A DNA stretch of 34,822 nucleotides from Anaerolineales bacterium (GCA_014860745.1 JACZJC010000046.1:1-34822), one strand, 5' to 3'. Counted from the stretch's first letter, positions 17,130-25,299 are shown. The notes: a model not told the origin generated them from the sequence alone. Translations and numbers: made by a program.

Positions 17130-18097
17130 GTGTATTACTCGAAGTCAAAGATTTGAATCTCGAATTCAAAACATCGCGAGGTGTGCTCAAAGCCTTGAAC
17201 GGAATTACATTTGAGGTCCGGCGGGGCGAAGTGTTCGGCATCGTCGGCGAAACAGGCTGCGGCAAAACCGTGACGGGGCTTTCCATCTTGCGGCTGTTGC
17301 CGCGTTCAGCAAAGATCACGAAGGGAATGATCAAGTTCGATGGAATCAACCTGCTCGACCTGCCCCCCTCCGAAATGGAACAGGTGCGCGGCGGCAAGGC
17401 GGCTATGATCTTTCAAGACCCATCCTCGTCACTAAACCCTGTGTTCACGATCGGCTCGCAGTTGGTGCGGGTGATTCGCCAGCATACTGAATTGAATGCA
17501 AAGCAGGCGGAAGCGCGAGCGAGTGAAACGCTGGATGCGGTCGGCCTGCCTGACATCAAACGGATCATGACCTCGTACCCCCATCAACTTTCGGGCGGGC
17601 AGCAGCAGCGCGTGATGATCGCAATGGCATTGTCCTGCCGCCCGCAGCTGTTGCTCGCGGACGAACCGACCACAGCACTTGATGTCACCATTCAGGCGCA
17701 AATTCTAAAACTGCTGCGCGACCTGCAAAAGCAATTCGATATCTCCGTCATCCTCATCACACACAACCTCGGCGTGGTCGCACAGACCTGTGACCGTCTT
17801 GCCGTTCTATATGCGGGACGTGTGGCCGAGATCGGCTCCACACACGATATCTTCAACAATCCGCAGCATCCCTACACACGCGGGCTGATGAATGCCATTC
17901 CCAAACCTGGTTCACGCGGAAAAAAGATGGCAGCGATCCCCGGCACGGTTCCCTCGAACCCCGGCGAAATGACGGGCTGTCCGTTCGCGCCGCGCTGCGA
18001 ATTTGCTTTTGAGCGATGCAGCATGGAAACGCCCGCGTTGTTGAAAGCAAGCGAAGGACATCTGGCTTCATGCTTTTTAGTTGAACATGCTGGTTGA
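17126..18097 (+). CDS. Peptide ABC transporter ATP-binding protein, DppD/OppD type
   Basis: A 323-aa ATPase with Walker A 'GETGCGKT' (about 41-48), Q-loop 'IFQDPSSSLNP', signature 'LSGGQQQR', Walker B 'LLLADEPTTALD' and switch His in 'LITHNLGVV'. The C-terminal oligopeptide-transporter extension has 'HPYTRGLMNAIP' and a Cys set in 'GCPFAPRCEFAFERC' plus a late 'ASCFL', which in this family can hold a [4Fe-4S] cluster. The last codons and the stop lie inside the palindromic repeat starting at 18091, so the repeat appears to have supplied the natural end of the gene. Confidence 0.95.
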   Translation: MSVLLEVKDLNLEFKTSRGVLKALNGITFEVRRGEVFGIVGETGCGKTVTGLSILRLLPRSAKITKGMIKFDGINLLDLPPSEMEQVRGGKAAMIFQDPSSSLNPVFTIGSQLVRVIRQHTELNAKQAEARASETLDAVGLPDIKRIMTSYPHQLSGGQQQRVMIAMALSCRPQLLLADEPTTALDVTIQAQILKLLRDLQKQFDISVILITHNLGVVAQTCDRLAVLYAGRVAEIGSTHDIFNNPQHPYTRGLMNAIPKPGSRGKKMAAIPGTVPSNPGEMTGCPFAPRCEFAFERCSMETPALLKASEGHLASCFLVEHAG

Positions 18098-18176
18098 GTA
18101 CGAAGGTATCGAAACCAGCAATGAAACCTATCCATAAAATTGGTGGTTTCGATACGGGCTTCGCCCTACTCAACCA
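18091..18176. repeat. 'ggttgagta / gtatcgaaacca' palindromic repeat
   Basis: Left arm 18091-18117 and right arm 18144-18176 contain 'tggttgagta' / 'tactcaacca' and 'gtatcgaaacca' / 'tggtttcgatac' as exact reverse complements. Palindromes with these words are dispersed in many high-GC Gram-positive and related genomes (recalled, not searched). This copy separates the two ATPase genes and overlaps the stop codon of the first. Confidence 0.8.
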
Positions 18177-18188
18177 CCGAGCAAAATT

Positions 18189-19154
18189 ATGACCAACCTT
18201 ATCGAAGTTCACTCCCTCAAAAAACATTTCCGATTGCCGGGTGGATGGCTCTCGGGCGAAACAAAACACGTCTATGCGGTGGACGGGGTGGATCTTTCCA
18301 TCGCCTCTGGCGAGACCTTTGGGCTGGTCGGCGAATCTGGATGCGGGAAGACCACCCTTGGGCGAATGATCCTGCGGTTGATCGAACCGACTTCCGGCAA
18401 AGTGATCTTCGACGGAAAGGATATCACCGCGATTGAAAAGAGCAGGATGAAGCCCATCCGCCGTGAAATGCAGATCGTGTTTCAGAATCCGCTTTCCTCG
18501 TTAAGTCCGCGTTTGCGGGTGGAACAGATCATCGCCGAGCCATTGACCACGCATGGGATTCTTTCGAAGGAAAGGATTCGTCCGCGTGTAATCGAATTAC
18601 TCGAACAGGTTGGCCTTGGCAGGCAACACCTGGACCGCTTTCCGCATGAAATGTCCGGTGGGCAGTGCCAGCGGGTGGCGGTGGCGCGGGCACTGGCGTT
18701 GAATCCAAAGTTGATCGTGCTGGACGAGCCCACTTCCGCGTTGGATGTTTCGGTGCAGGCGCAGATCATAAATTTATTGGATGAGCTGAAGAAAACCCTC
18801 GGTCTGACATATCTCTTTATCTCTCATGACCTGAATGTTGTTCAGCACATCAGCGACCGGATCGGCGTGATGTATCTTGGCAAGCTGGTGGAAGTGGGGG
18901 ATGCACAGGATGTGTTCGACGAACCTTTGCATCCGTACACGCAGGCGTTGTTTGGCGCGATCCCCATGCCGGTGGTCGATACCAAACGCGAGCTGAAGGT
19001 CCTTGAAGGCAATGTGCCGAGCCCGGTGAATCCGCCTTCGGGATGCCGTTTCCACACGAGATGCCCGATCGCACAGAAGATGTGTCAGGAAACAGAACCA
19101 GCGTTACGTCCGGTAAGAGGCGCACGTCAGGCGGCTTGTCATTTTGTGGAATAA
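18189..19154 (+). CDS. Peptide ABC transporter ATP-binding protein, DppF/OppF type
   Basis: A 321-aa ATPase, the second nucleotide-binding subunit of the importer. It has Walker A 'GESGCGKT' (about 51-58), Q-loop '[12 protein letters not shown]', signature 'MSGGQCQR', Walker B '[12 protein letters not shown]' and switch His in 'FISHDLNVV'. The C-terminal extension has '[12 protein letters not shown]' and the Cys set '[15 protein letters not shown]' plus 'AACHF'. The ATG at 18189 has no clear ribosome site, and the upstream palindrome separates it from its partner, so its expression may be set independently. Followed 19 bases later by the nitrilase gene. Confidence 0.95.
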   Translation: MTNLIEVHSLKKHFRLPGGWLSGETKHVYAVDGVDLSIASGETFGLVGESGCGKTTLGRMILRLIEPTSGKVIFDGKDITAIEKSRMKPIRREMQIVFQNPLSSLSPRLRVEQIIAEPLTTHGILSKERIRPRVIELLEQVGLGRQHLDRFPHEMSGGQCQRVAVARALALNPKLIVLDEPTSALDVSVQAQIINLLDELKKTLGLTYLFISHDLNVVQHISDRIGVMYLGKLVEVGDAQDVFDEPLHPYTQALFGAIPMPVVDTKRELKVLEGNVPSPVNPPSGCRFHTRCPIAQKMCQETEPALRPVRGARQAACHFVE

Positions 19155-19173
19155 ATCCATTGGAGAATTATTT

Positions 19174-20085
19174 ATGACTCGTTTATTTGGAATCGCTGGT
19201 GTGCAAATGTCGGTGGAAGCATGGGACATGGACGGGACGTTCGAGAAGATGTCTGATGTTGCGTTGAATATCCACAAGCAGCTGCCGTGGGTCAACATGG
19301 TGGTGTATCACGAATTGGCCGTGCCGGGTCTCGTGCAATTCAAAACACCGGTGGATGTGGAGTGGTGGAAGAAGAACAGCGGCCCGGTGCCCGGCCCGCA
19401 AACGGATCGACTCTGCGAATTGGCGCGCAAGACAAAGCAATGGTTGATCCCCGGCTCGATGTGGGAAATCGAGGACGGCAAAATGTACAACACGGCAGTG
19501 GTGATCTCGCCTGACGGCAATATTGCGGCGAAGTATCGCAAGATGTTCCCGTGGCTTCCCTATGAAGCGGGGACGGCGGCAGGGAATGAGTTTTGTGTTT
19601 TTGATATTCCCGATGTCGGACGGTTCGGTTTGTGCATCTGTTATGACATGTGGTTTCCCGAAGTGGCACGCACACTGGCATGGATGGGCGCGGAAGTCAT
19701 CATCCAACCGACGCTCACCCCCACCTCCGACCGTGAGTTGGAACTGGTGATGGCGCGCGCAAATGGGCTGTTCAATCAATGTTATTTCGTGAGCGTAAAC
19801 GGAATCGGCCCTTGGGGCGGCGGGCGGTCAACGATCATCGATCCGGATGGACGGATTCTTCAGCAGGCTGGCACGAATCAAACCTTCATGACCGAGATGA
19901 TCGATCTCGATCACACCACCCGCACACGCGAGTACGGAACGCTCGGCCTGGCGCAAACGCTCAAACAGTTAAGAGACTCGGGGCAAAAGTTTCCGGCCTA
20001 TGGAAACAACGGCCTTGCAGATGGAGGCTTCGATCATTTGGGGAAACTCGCCTTCCATCGAAATGAAGGCCTGCCAACCGAATAG
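19174..20085 (+). CDS. Nitrilase-superfamily carbon-nitrogen hydrolase (amidase-like)
   Basis: A 303-aa cytoplasmic hydrolase with the superfamily catalytic triad visible: E47 in 'VVYHELAVPG', K123 in 'AAKYRKMFPW', and C156 in 'GLCICYDMWFPE'. The family hydrolyses amides, ureido compounds or, rarely, nitriles. Length and C-terminus are complete, ending after a 'GTLGLAQTLKQLRDSG' segment. The ATG at 19174 has 'ggag' 8 bases upstream; the frame is open back into the ATPase stop region without an earlier credible start. Position directly after the importer suggests it acts on the imported compound, releasing ammonia or an amine. Exact substrate cannot be read from the sequence. Confidence 0.9.
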   Translation: MTRLFGIAGVQMSVEAWDMDGTFEKMSDVALNIHKQLPWVNMVVYHELAVPGLVQFKTPVDVEWWKKNSGPVPGPQTDRLCELARKTKQWLIPGSMWEIEDGKMYNTAVVISPDGNIAAKYRKMFPWLPYEAGTAAGNEFCVFDIPDVGRFGLCICYDMWFPEVARTLAWMGAEVIIQPTLTPTSDRELELVMARANGLFNQCYFVSVNGIGPWGGGRSTIIDPDGRILQQAGTNQTFMTEMIDLDHTTRTREYGTLGLAQTLKQLRDSGQKFPAYGNNGLADGGFDHLGKLAFHRNEGLPTE

Positions 20086-20166
20086 TTGAATCTGAAAGGA
20101 GGCTGCGGAACAAAGACTTCTCTTCGCGTCACAGTCATTCGAATTTAATTCGCCAAAGGAGAACCC

Positions 20167-22455
20167 ATGAAGAAGTCCATCATTGGGGCAGGCATCGGCT
20201 TGCTCCTTCTTGTCTCTTTGCTTTTGCCTGCTCCCTCTTCGGTGTATGCACAAGCCACCACGATCTATTCCACGAATTTCAACAGCGGTTACAGCGGCTG
20301 GACCGCGAGTGGCACGGTGGATGGCGTCGCCACACCGTCCATTCAACCCAACTCCGTACGGATGCGCGGCACGGCGGGCATTACCAGAACGATCTCCACT
20401 GTCGGGTATACCGGCATTTCCGTCGCATGGAATATGGCGGCCTCCTCTTTGGAAAGCGCCGATCATTGTTATGTGGAGGTCAACACCGGCAGCGGTTGGA
20501 CTGCCATCGGCACGTTGAATGACGGGCAGGATAATTCCACGTTTTTCAACGGCACATCGAACAATATTGCAGGTGCCGGCCAGAACTCAAACTTCCAGGT
20601 GCGGTATCGCGGCAATGGCGCCACCACCGGCGATTATTGTTATGCCGAAGATATCACAATCACTGGCACATCCGGGTCCGCCCCCACCAATACACCCACA
20701 CCAACCTCCACGCCGCAGGGTCCCACACCCACACCGCCGCCCGGCGGCTCAGTCCCTGGCGACCCGCTCACCGGCAATGGCAGCGTCACTCGCACATTGC
20801 TGACCTACAATGACCTGTTCAACGGCTCGAGTACCGCGCCGGTTGACGACAGCGCCTTCGCATTGCCCGCCAATGCCGCCATGCCCGATCATGTCTTTGA
20901 AGGCCGCCTCGAACTTTTGAACGAAGCTACCAGCGGCGGTTTTTCCGAAGTAAAAGATACCTATCGGTACACCGGGAGCGGCGATAACCCGCGCAAACAT
21001 CTGCCGGAGTTCAGCTTTGAGTTCGTACAAAATGGGAGTCACTTGATTCCTGTGACACAGGGTCTCATTTACACCGGCCATCCCTACTGGAATTACATCG
21101 TCGGTCCGGGACGGGTATGGAAGGAGAACAGCGACAATGGATATTCGCGCGCGGCCTTCCCGTTCGCCATCGTCCAACGCAACGCGAACTGCACCCACAA
21201 CGGCGTGATGACCTTCCTATTCAACAACAGCGGCATCTCAAAAGTCCGCTACCAGATCACGCAGGAGACCTGCGTCTATTACAAGATCAATATGTGGGGA
21301 CAATTGAACGGGACCTATTCCGCCTACTCCGTAACCAACGCCGCGACTTACAAAGCGAACCATGCCGCGGAAGTGGCAAACCGCCTCCCGACCAGGCCGA
21401 TAGCTGATCTTGCCATCGATTATCCGGGTTCTGGCGTGAACATTTCCAACTTTGGCAGCGGCGTCACCCCGGCCCACATGACCTATTACGGCGTGATCAT
21501 CAACGGCACGAATTACGTTTCCGGCTGCAACACCCGTTATGGCACATACGCATTCTGCGAGAATCTCCGCGCTCCATCCTACTCGACGGCCAAGTCGGCA
21601 TTTGCGGGGGTCGCCCTCATGCGACTTGGTCAAAAATATGGCACGGGAGTCTATAACTTGCTTGTCAAGGATTATGTGCCGGAGTACACCTCCAGCATCG
21701 GCACATGGACGAACGTGACCTTCAACAACACCATCGACATGGCGACCGGAAACTATCGTCTCGCCGGATATGAATCCGATGAGGCCGGTTCCTACATGGA
21801 AACCTTTTTCCTGGCCGAGACCTACACCGACAAAATGACCGCCGCATTCAACTTCCCGTTCAAGGTCTCACCTGGAACGTATTGGGTGTATCACTCCTCT
21901 GATACCTTCATTGTGACGCGTGCCATGAACAACTACCTCCAGGCACAGGAAGGTTCCGGCGCAGACATCTTCACTATGGTGAAAAACGAAGTCTATACAC
22001 CGATCAATTTGAGTGCGGGCGCCAGTACCGTCCGCACGGATAATTCCACGACGGGCGCACCATTCGGCGGTTACGGGCTTTTCTGGACTCGGGACGATAT
22101 TGCCAAGGTTGCCAAGTTCCTCAACAACGACAACGGCTACGCAAACGGGGCGCAGATTCTCCAGTCCGCCATGCTTGTCGACTCTATGCAGGGCAACGCC
22201 TCCGATCGTGGACTCGATACTACAGGTTCCCCCGTTTTCAATTATAACAACGGTTACTGGGCAAAGAACATGACGCCTTCCGAATTCCCGCAATACACTT
22301 GTTCTTTCTATGTGCCGTTCATGTCCGGGTATGGCGGTATCACCGTCGCCATGGCGCCCAACGGAGCCACCTATTACTATTTCAGCGACAACGAGGAATT
22401 CTCCTGGTACACCGCGGTGAACGAGATGGATAAGCTCGCTCCAATGTGTCCTTGA
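20167..22455 (+). CDS. Secreted serine hydrolase (beta-lactamase / NylB-like fold) with N-terminal jelly-roll-like domain
   Basis: A 762-aa exported protein. A signal peptide ends near 'SVYAQA' (about 28). Residues 32-170 form a Thr/Ser/Gly-rich beta domain, perhaps carbohydrate- or surface-binding. A Pro/Thr linker ('TPTPTSTPQGPTPTPPP') spans about 176-196. The catalytic half has S473 and K476 in 'YSTAKSAF' (the SxxK motif), Y575-H-S577 in 'WVYHSSDTF' (YxN-like position), and a late 'SGYGG' loop. This order matches serine beta-lactamase-fold hydrolases, including esterases and 6-aminohexanoate-dimer hydrolase. 'aaaggag' precedes the ATG. With importer and amidase upstream, an outside amide or ester hydrolase is plausible. 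Substrate is unknown. Confidence 0.75.
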   Translation: MKKSIIGAGIGLLLLVSLLLPAPSSVYAQATTIYSTNFNSGYSGWTASGTVDGVATPSIQPNSVRMRGTAGITRTISTVGYTGISVAWNMAASSLESADHCYVEVNTGSGWTAIGTLNDGQDNSTFFNGTSNNIAGAGQNSNFQVRYRGNGATTGDYCYAEDITITGTSGSAPTNTPTPTSTPQGPTPTPPPGGSVPGDPLTGNGSVTRTLLTYNDLFNGSSTAPVDDSAFALPANAAMPDHVFEGRLELLNEATSGGFSEVKDTYRYTGSGDNPRKHLPEFSFEFVQNGSHLIPVTQGLIYTGHPYWNYIVGPGRVWKENSDNGYSRAAFPFAIVQRNANCTHNGVMTFLFNNSGISKVRYQITQETCVYYKINMWGQLNGTYSAYSVTNAATYKANHAAEVANRLPTRPIADLAIDYPGSGVNISNFGSGVTPAHMTYYGVIINGTNYVSGCNTRYGTYAFCENLRAPSYSTAKSAFAGVALMRLGQKYGTGVYNLLVKDYVPEYTSSIGTWTNVTFNNTIDMATGNYRLAGYESDEAGSYMETFFLAETYTDKMTAAFNFPFKVSPGTYWVYHSSDTFIVTRAMNNYLQAQEGSGADIFTMVKNEVYTPINLSAGASTVRTDNSTTGAPFGGYGLFWTRDDIAKVAKFLNNDNGYANGAQILQSAMLVDSMQGNASDRGLDTTGSPVFNYNNGYWAKNMTPSEFPQYTCSFYVPFMSGYGGITVAMAPNGATYYYFSDNEEFSWYTAVNEMDKLAPMCP

Positions 22456-22469
22456 TCCAACAATTTGAA

Positions 22470-22508
22470 AAATATGAACGAGCGGCGGAATGCCGCTCGT
22501 TCATATTT
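22470..22508 (+). terminator. Strong stem-loop terminator after the secreted hydrolase
   Basis: A perfect 17-bp stem (22470-22486 / 22492-22508) with a 5-base loop lies 14 bases past the stop codon. The stem ends in 'atattt', giving a short U-rich tail, and the A-rich 5' side makes it potentially bidirectional. It insulates the heme-copper operon downstream. Confidence 0.85.
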
Positions 22509-22683
22509 AAGGACTTTTGGTTCAGGCTTTTTCTCCATTTGAGCGGGGGTATTTTTCACCAATTGCCTGCCCTGATTGACCGTGATCGCACAAATTTGCC
22601 ATTACCTTAAGTCTTTACCCGAAGTGTTTGGGGAAATCGGCTGCATCACCAGGTATTTCATTCACAGACCCAAAGTAACAAAA

Positions 22684-22699
22684 TGTAACAAAAGTCACT
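22684..22699. promoter_or_regulatory. Crp/Fnr-type palindrome at about -41.5
   Basis: 'TGTAA-CAAAAG-TCACT' matches 8 of 10 positions of the Crp-type consensus TGTGA-N6-TCACA. Its centre (22691.5) lies 41.5 bases upstream of the start of transcription predicted from the -10 box at 22721, the standard place for a class II activator site. The window itself encodes a Crp/Fnr-family regulator at 32243. Confidence 0.55.
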
Positions 22700-22726
22700 G
22701 CCAGTCTCGAATGGATTCGGTATTAT
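22698..22726 (+). promoter_or_regulatory. Candidate sigma-70-type promoter of the heme-copper operon
   Basis: -10 'TATTAT' at 22721-22726 and a weak -35 'CTGCCA' at 22698-22703, 17 bases apart. The predicted transcript begins near 22733, about 52 bases before the first ATG. The weak -35 overlapped by an activator palindrome is the usual design of an activator-dependent promoter. Confidence 0.5.
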
Positions 22727-22747
22727 GGGTTTAATTAAGATAATCTT

Positions 22748-22763
22748 TGTGAAATAAGACACA
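22748..22763. promoter_or_regulatory. Second Crp/Fnr-like palindrome in the leader
   Basis: 'TGTGA-AATAAG-ACACA' matches 9 of 10 consensus positions and lies at about +16 to +31 of the predicted transcript. A site there would more likely repress than activate. Could be chance in an AT-rich leader. Confidence 0.4.
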
Positions 22764-22784
22764 TTACAAAAGGAGAATGCCATC

Positions 22785-22943
22785 ATGACCGAAAAGGAAA
22801 AGCAAGAGAACGAAACTGCCACCAAATGGCAGAAAATGTTCGACAACATCTGGCTGTTATTTGTACTCTCATTGTTGATCAGCACCCTCATTTATAACGT
22901 ATGGGGAATATTCGACCTGTTGAACGTTCCACCCGCCCCATAG
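22785..22943 (+). CDS. Small single-helix subunit of the heme-copper enzyme
   Basis: A 52-aa protein beginning 'MTEKEKQENETATKWQ', with a charged cytoplasmic start and one hydrophobic helix at about 22-43 ('IWLLFVLSLLISTLIYNVWG'), ending 'NVPPAP'. The ribosome site 'aaaggag' is 9 bases before the ATG, and 'aaggag' for subunit II follows 4 bases after the stop. One-helix small subunits (such as subunit IIa of ba3 oxidases) are encoded in this position next to subunits II and I of B-family heme-copper enzymes. It probably packs against subunit I or II. It is easily missed because of its size. Confidence 0.8.
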   Translation: MTEKEKQENETATKWQKMFDNIWLLFVLSLLISTLIYNVWGIFDLLNVPPAP

Positions 22944-22960
22944 GCTGAAGGAGATTAGAT

Positions 22961-23497
22961 ATGTTAGCACCTGAAAAAATCTGGTGGAAGCCCCTGGGCC
23001 GCATGGAAAAGACATGGCTTACGGTGGCCTTTGTCTGGTGTGTGTTCCTGACCCTGATGATGCCGCTTTGGTATTTCATGGGCAAACAGAACGTGCCCAC
23101 CGAAACGTACCGCACCACACCTGCCCAATTCAACGAGAAGGTTCAGGCATTCACTGAACAATACAAGATTGGCGAGGATACCATCAACGGCGTGACCCTG
23201 CCCGTGGTGGAAGCGCCTCCCGGCAGTGACGTATACCTGCGCGCCAGCACCTGGCAGTGGTTCCCCATTTTGCAGTTCCGCAAAGGCGAGACCTACCGCC
23301 TGCACATCTCTTCGATGGATTTACAGCATGGCTTCTCGCTTCAGCCTGTGAACATCAATTTGCAGATCCTGCCCCAGTATGATTATGTGGCGACCATCGT
23401 TCCCACTTCCACAGGCGAGTTCACCATTGTCTGCAATGAATTCTGCTCGCTCGGTCATCACACGATGATCGGCAAAATTATCGTGAAGGAGAAATAA
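22961..23497 (+). CDS. CuA-containing subunit II of a B-family-like heme-copper enzyme
   Basis: A 178-aa protein with one N-terminal transmembrane helix (about 20-41) and an outer cupredoxin domain (about 85-178). The binuclear CuA site is complete: H123 in 'DLQHGFS', then C158, E160, C162, H166 and M169 in 'CNEFCSLGHHTM'. It accepts electrons from an outer donor (cytochrome c or a small copper protein, none encoded in the window) and passes them to subunit I. A single helix instead of two is typical of B-family (ba3-like) enzymes. ATG 22961 has 'aaggag' 7 bases upstream; the stop is immediately followed by the start of subunit I. Confidence 0.93.
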   Translation: MLAPEKIWWKPLGRMEKTWLTVAFVWCVFLTLMMPLWYFMGKQNVPTETYRTTPAQFNEKVQAFTEQYKIGEDTINGVTLPVVEAPPGSDVYLRASTWQWFPILQFRKGETYRLHISSMDLQHGFSLQPVNINLQILPQYDYVATIVPTSTGEFTIVCNEFCSLGHHTMIGKIIVKEK

Positions 23498-23498
23498 G

Positions 23499-25226
23499 AT
23501 GGCAGCCCTTGCTCCCACAACTCCCTGGACCAGCGGCGCAAAAGACGATTACCGTGTCTGCGGCGTGACCACCCTCAAAGTGGATATGCACACTGAACGC
23601 CTTATCATCGCCAATGCGGTGATGGCGGTGGTCTGTCTTGTGCTTGGCGGTATCGCGGCATTATTGATCGCCCTCACCCGCTGGCAGGCTGTCCACCTGC
23701 TCGATGCCACCTGGTTCTATCGCCTGCTCACCTTGCATGGCATTGACATGCTCATCGCATGGATCGTGTTCTTTGAAATGGCAGGCTTGCATTTTGGTTC
23801 CACAGCCCTGCTAAACGCGCGTCACGCCGCCCCAAAACTTGCCTGGACTGGCTTTATCATGATGACGGTCGGCGGTTTGATGGCGAACTTTGTGGTGCTG
23901 ATCGACCCCAAAAGCACGGTCATGTTCTCGGCGTATGTGCCGCTCAAGGCTCACCCGCTGTTCTACCTCAGTTACATCCTCTTCGCCGTCGGCGCGTTGA
24001 TCACCACCATCACCTTCTTCATCAACATCGTGGTCGCCAAGCGCGAGAAACGTTTTGAAGGCTCGATGCCGCTGGCAGTTTTCGGCCTGATGACCGCTGC
24101 CATCCTCGCGGTATACACCCTGCTCGAAGGCGCAATCGCGATCGTGCCGGCTTTCCTGTGGTCGCTGGGCGTATTCCCCACATATGACCCCGGCATCTAC
24201 CGCAACTTCTTCTGGGGATTTGGTCACCCAGCCCAACAGGTCAATCTCGCGGCGATGGTTTCCATCTGGTATATGCTCGCGCAGATGACCACCGGGATCC
24301 GCCCCGTCAACGAGAAATTCTCACGCCTCGCCTTCATCCTTTACCTGTTCTTCATCAATCTCGGCTCCGCTCATCACCTGTTGGTTGATCCCGGTCTTTC
24401 CTTCGCGTGGAAGGCTGTCAACACATCCTACGCCATGTATCTCGCCGTGCTTGGTTCGATGATGCATGCCTTCTCCATCCCCGCCGCCATGGAAATAGCC
24501 CTGCGCGCCAAAGGACACAACAAAGGCTTGTTCGGCTGGCTGCGCAACGCTCCCTGGGGTGAACCCGGCTTCTCGGGCCTGGTCATGTCCATGGTCCTCT
24601 TCGGCTGGATCGGCGGCGTCACTGGCGTGACCATCGGCACCGAGCAGATCAACATGCTCGTTCACAATACCATGCGCCTGCCTGGTCACTTCCACGCCAC
24701 TGTCGTCGGCGGCACAACCACCGCCTTCATGGCGTTCACCTACTACGTCATCCCGCTCATCTTCCGCAAGGAACTCAAACTCAAGAAGTGGGCGGTCTGG
24801 CAGCCTTACGTGTACGGCGTCGGCTCCGCGCTTGTTTCCCTGGGCATGATCACCAGCGGCTTGCAGGGCGTCGCCCGCCGCAACTGGGACATCACCTTTG
24901 CCGGCGTCGTCCCCGGCACCGTTGACCTGACCCTCGCCATCTTCGGCATCGGCGCGCTCATCGCAGTCACGGGCGGCATCATGTATGTCACCATCGTGCT
25001 TGTCTCCATCCTCACCGGCGAGCGCAAGGAAGCCACCAACATGCTCCTCGTCAGCGGCACGAACAACCCACTGCTCGAATCCACCCAACTCACCGACGAG
25101 CAAATGGAAAGCAAACAGAATCAACCCAAAGGCACACTTGTTCTCGTCTTCGCCTTCCTCGTCTGGTTTGCCGTGTATTATCTTACCAACTGGTGGCTGC
25201 TCGGACGCACCTGGTTCATACGCTAA
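23499..25226 (+). CDS. Catalytic subunit I of a B-family-like heme-copper enzyme lacking the active-site Tyr; probable nitric oxide reductase
   Basis: A 575-aa protein with about 13 helices. Heme and metal ligands are all present: H80 ('TLHGIDM') and H399 for the low-spin heme, H397 for the active-site heme ('GHFHATV'), and H243, H292, H293 for the second metal ('GHPAQQ', 'SAHHLLVDPG'). The segments 'HHxxxDPG', 'GLFGWLRNAPW' and 'VHNTxxxPGHFH' align with ba3-type oxidases. In those, the sequence HPxxY supplies the Tyr cross-linked to a CuB His; here that position is Q247. Loss of this Tyr argues against O2 reduction and fits the CuA-type nitric oxide reductases described outside the cNOR/qNOR group (such as those named bNOR or eNOR). 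The nearby NnrS gene supports this. Substrate and second metal (Fe or Cu) are inferred. Confidence 0.88.
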   Translation: MAALAPTTPWTSGAKDDYRVCGVTTLKVDMHTERLIIANAVMAVVCLVLGGIAALLIALTRWQAVHLLDATWFYRLLTLHGIDMLIAWIVFFEMAGLHFGSTALLNARHAAPKLAWTGFIMMTVGGLMANFVVLIDPKSTVMFSAYVPLKAHPLFYLSYILFAVGALITTITFFINIVVAKREKRFEGSMPLAVFGLMTAAILAVYTLLEGAIAIVPAFLWSLGVFPTYDPGIYRNFFWGFGHPAQQVNLAAMVSIWYMLAQMTTGIRPVNEKFSRLAFILYLFFINLGSAHHLLVDPGLSFAWKAVNTSYAMYLAVLGSMMHAFSIPAAMEIALRAKGHNKGLFGWLRNAPWGEPGFSGLVMSMVLFGWIGGVTGVTIGTEQINMLVHNTMRLPGHFHATVVGGTTTAFMAFTYYVIPLIFRKELKLKKWAVWQPYVYGVGSALVSLGMITSGLQGVARRNWDITFAGVVPGTVDLTLAIFGIGALIAVTGGIMYVTIVLVSILTGERKEATNMLLVSGTNNPLLESTQLTDEQMESKQNQPKGTLVLVFAFLVWFAVYYLTNWWLLGRTWFIR

Positions 25227-25251
25227 AGGCGTACCTCTCCTTTTTTGAACT

Positions 25252-25281
25252 CCCGCCCGAAGCAATGCTACTTCGGGCGGG
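25252..25281 (+). terminator. 11-bp stem-loop after subunit I
   Basis: 'cccgcccgaag' (25252-25262) and 'cttcgggcggg' (25271-25281) are perfect complements with an 8-base loop, 25 bases after the stop of subunit I. There is no T-run after it, so it may attenuate or mark an mRNA processing end rather than stop transcription fully. Confidence 0.5.
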
Positions 25282-25299
25282 ACCAAATTACCGGTAAAA

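Noticed and set aside
22509-22683. 'TTGAC-CGTG-ATCGC' near 22576 as an Fnr box.
   Set aside because: Only one half fits TTGAT-N4-ATCAA well, and it is too far from the best -10 box to act as a class II site.
23499-25226. Subunit I as an ordinary ba3 oxygen reductase.
   Set aside because: The HPxxY tyrosine is replaced by Gln and the nearby genes point to NO metabolism; kept as the main alternative to test.
24321-25286. A 321-aa open frame on the minus strand opposite subunit I, and a similar 342-aa frame at 28420-29448.
   Set aside because: Both are antisense shadows of strongly supported membrane proteins; their translations are rich in Asp, Glu, Gly and His with no domain pattern and no ribosome site.
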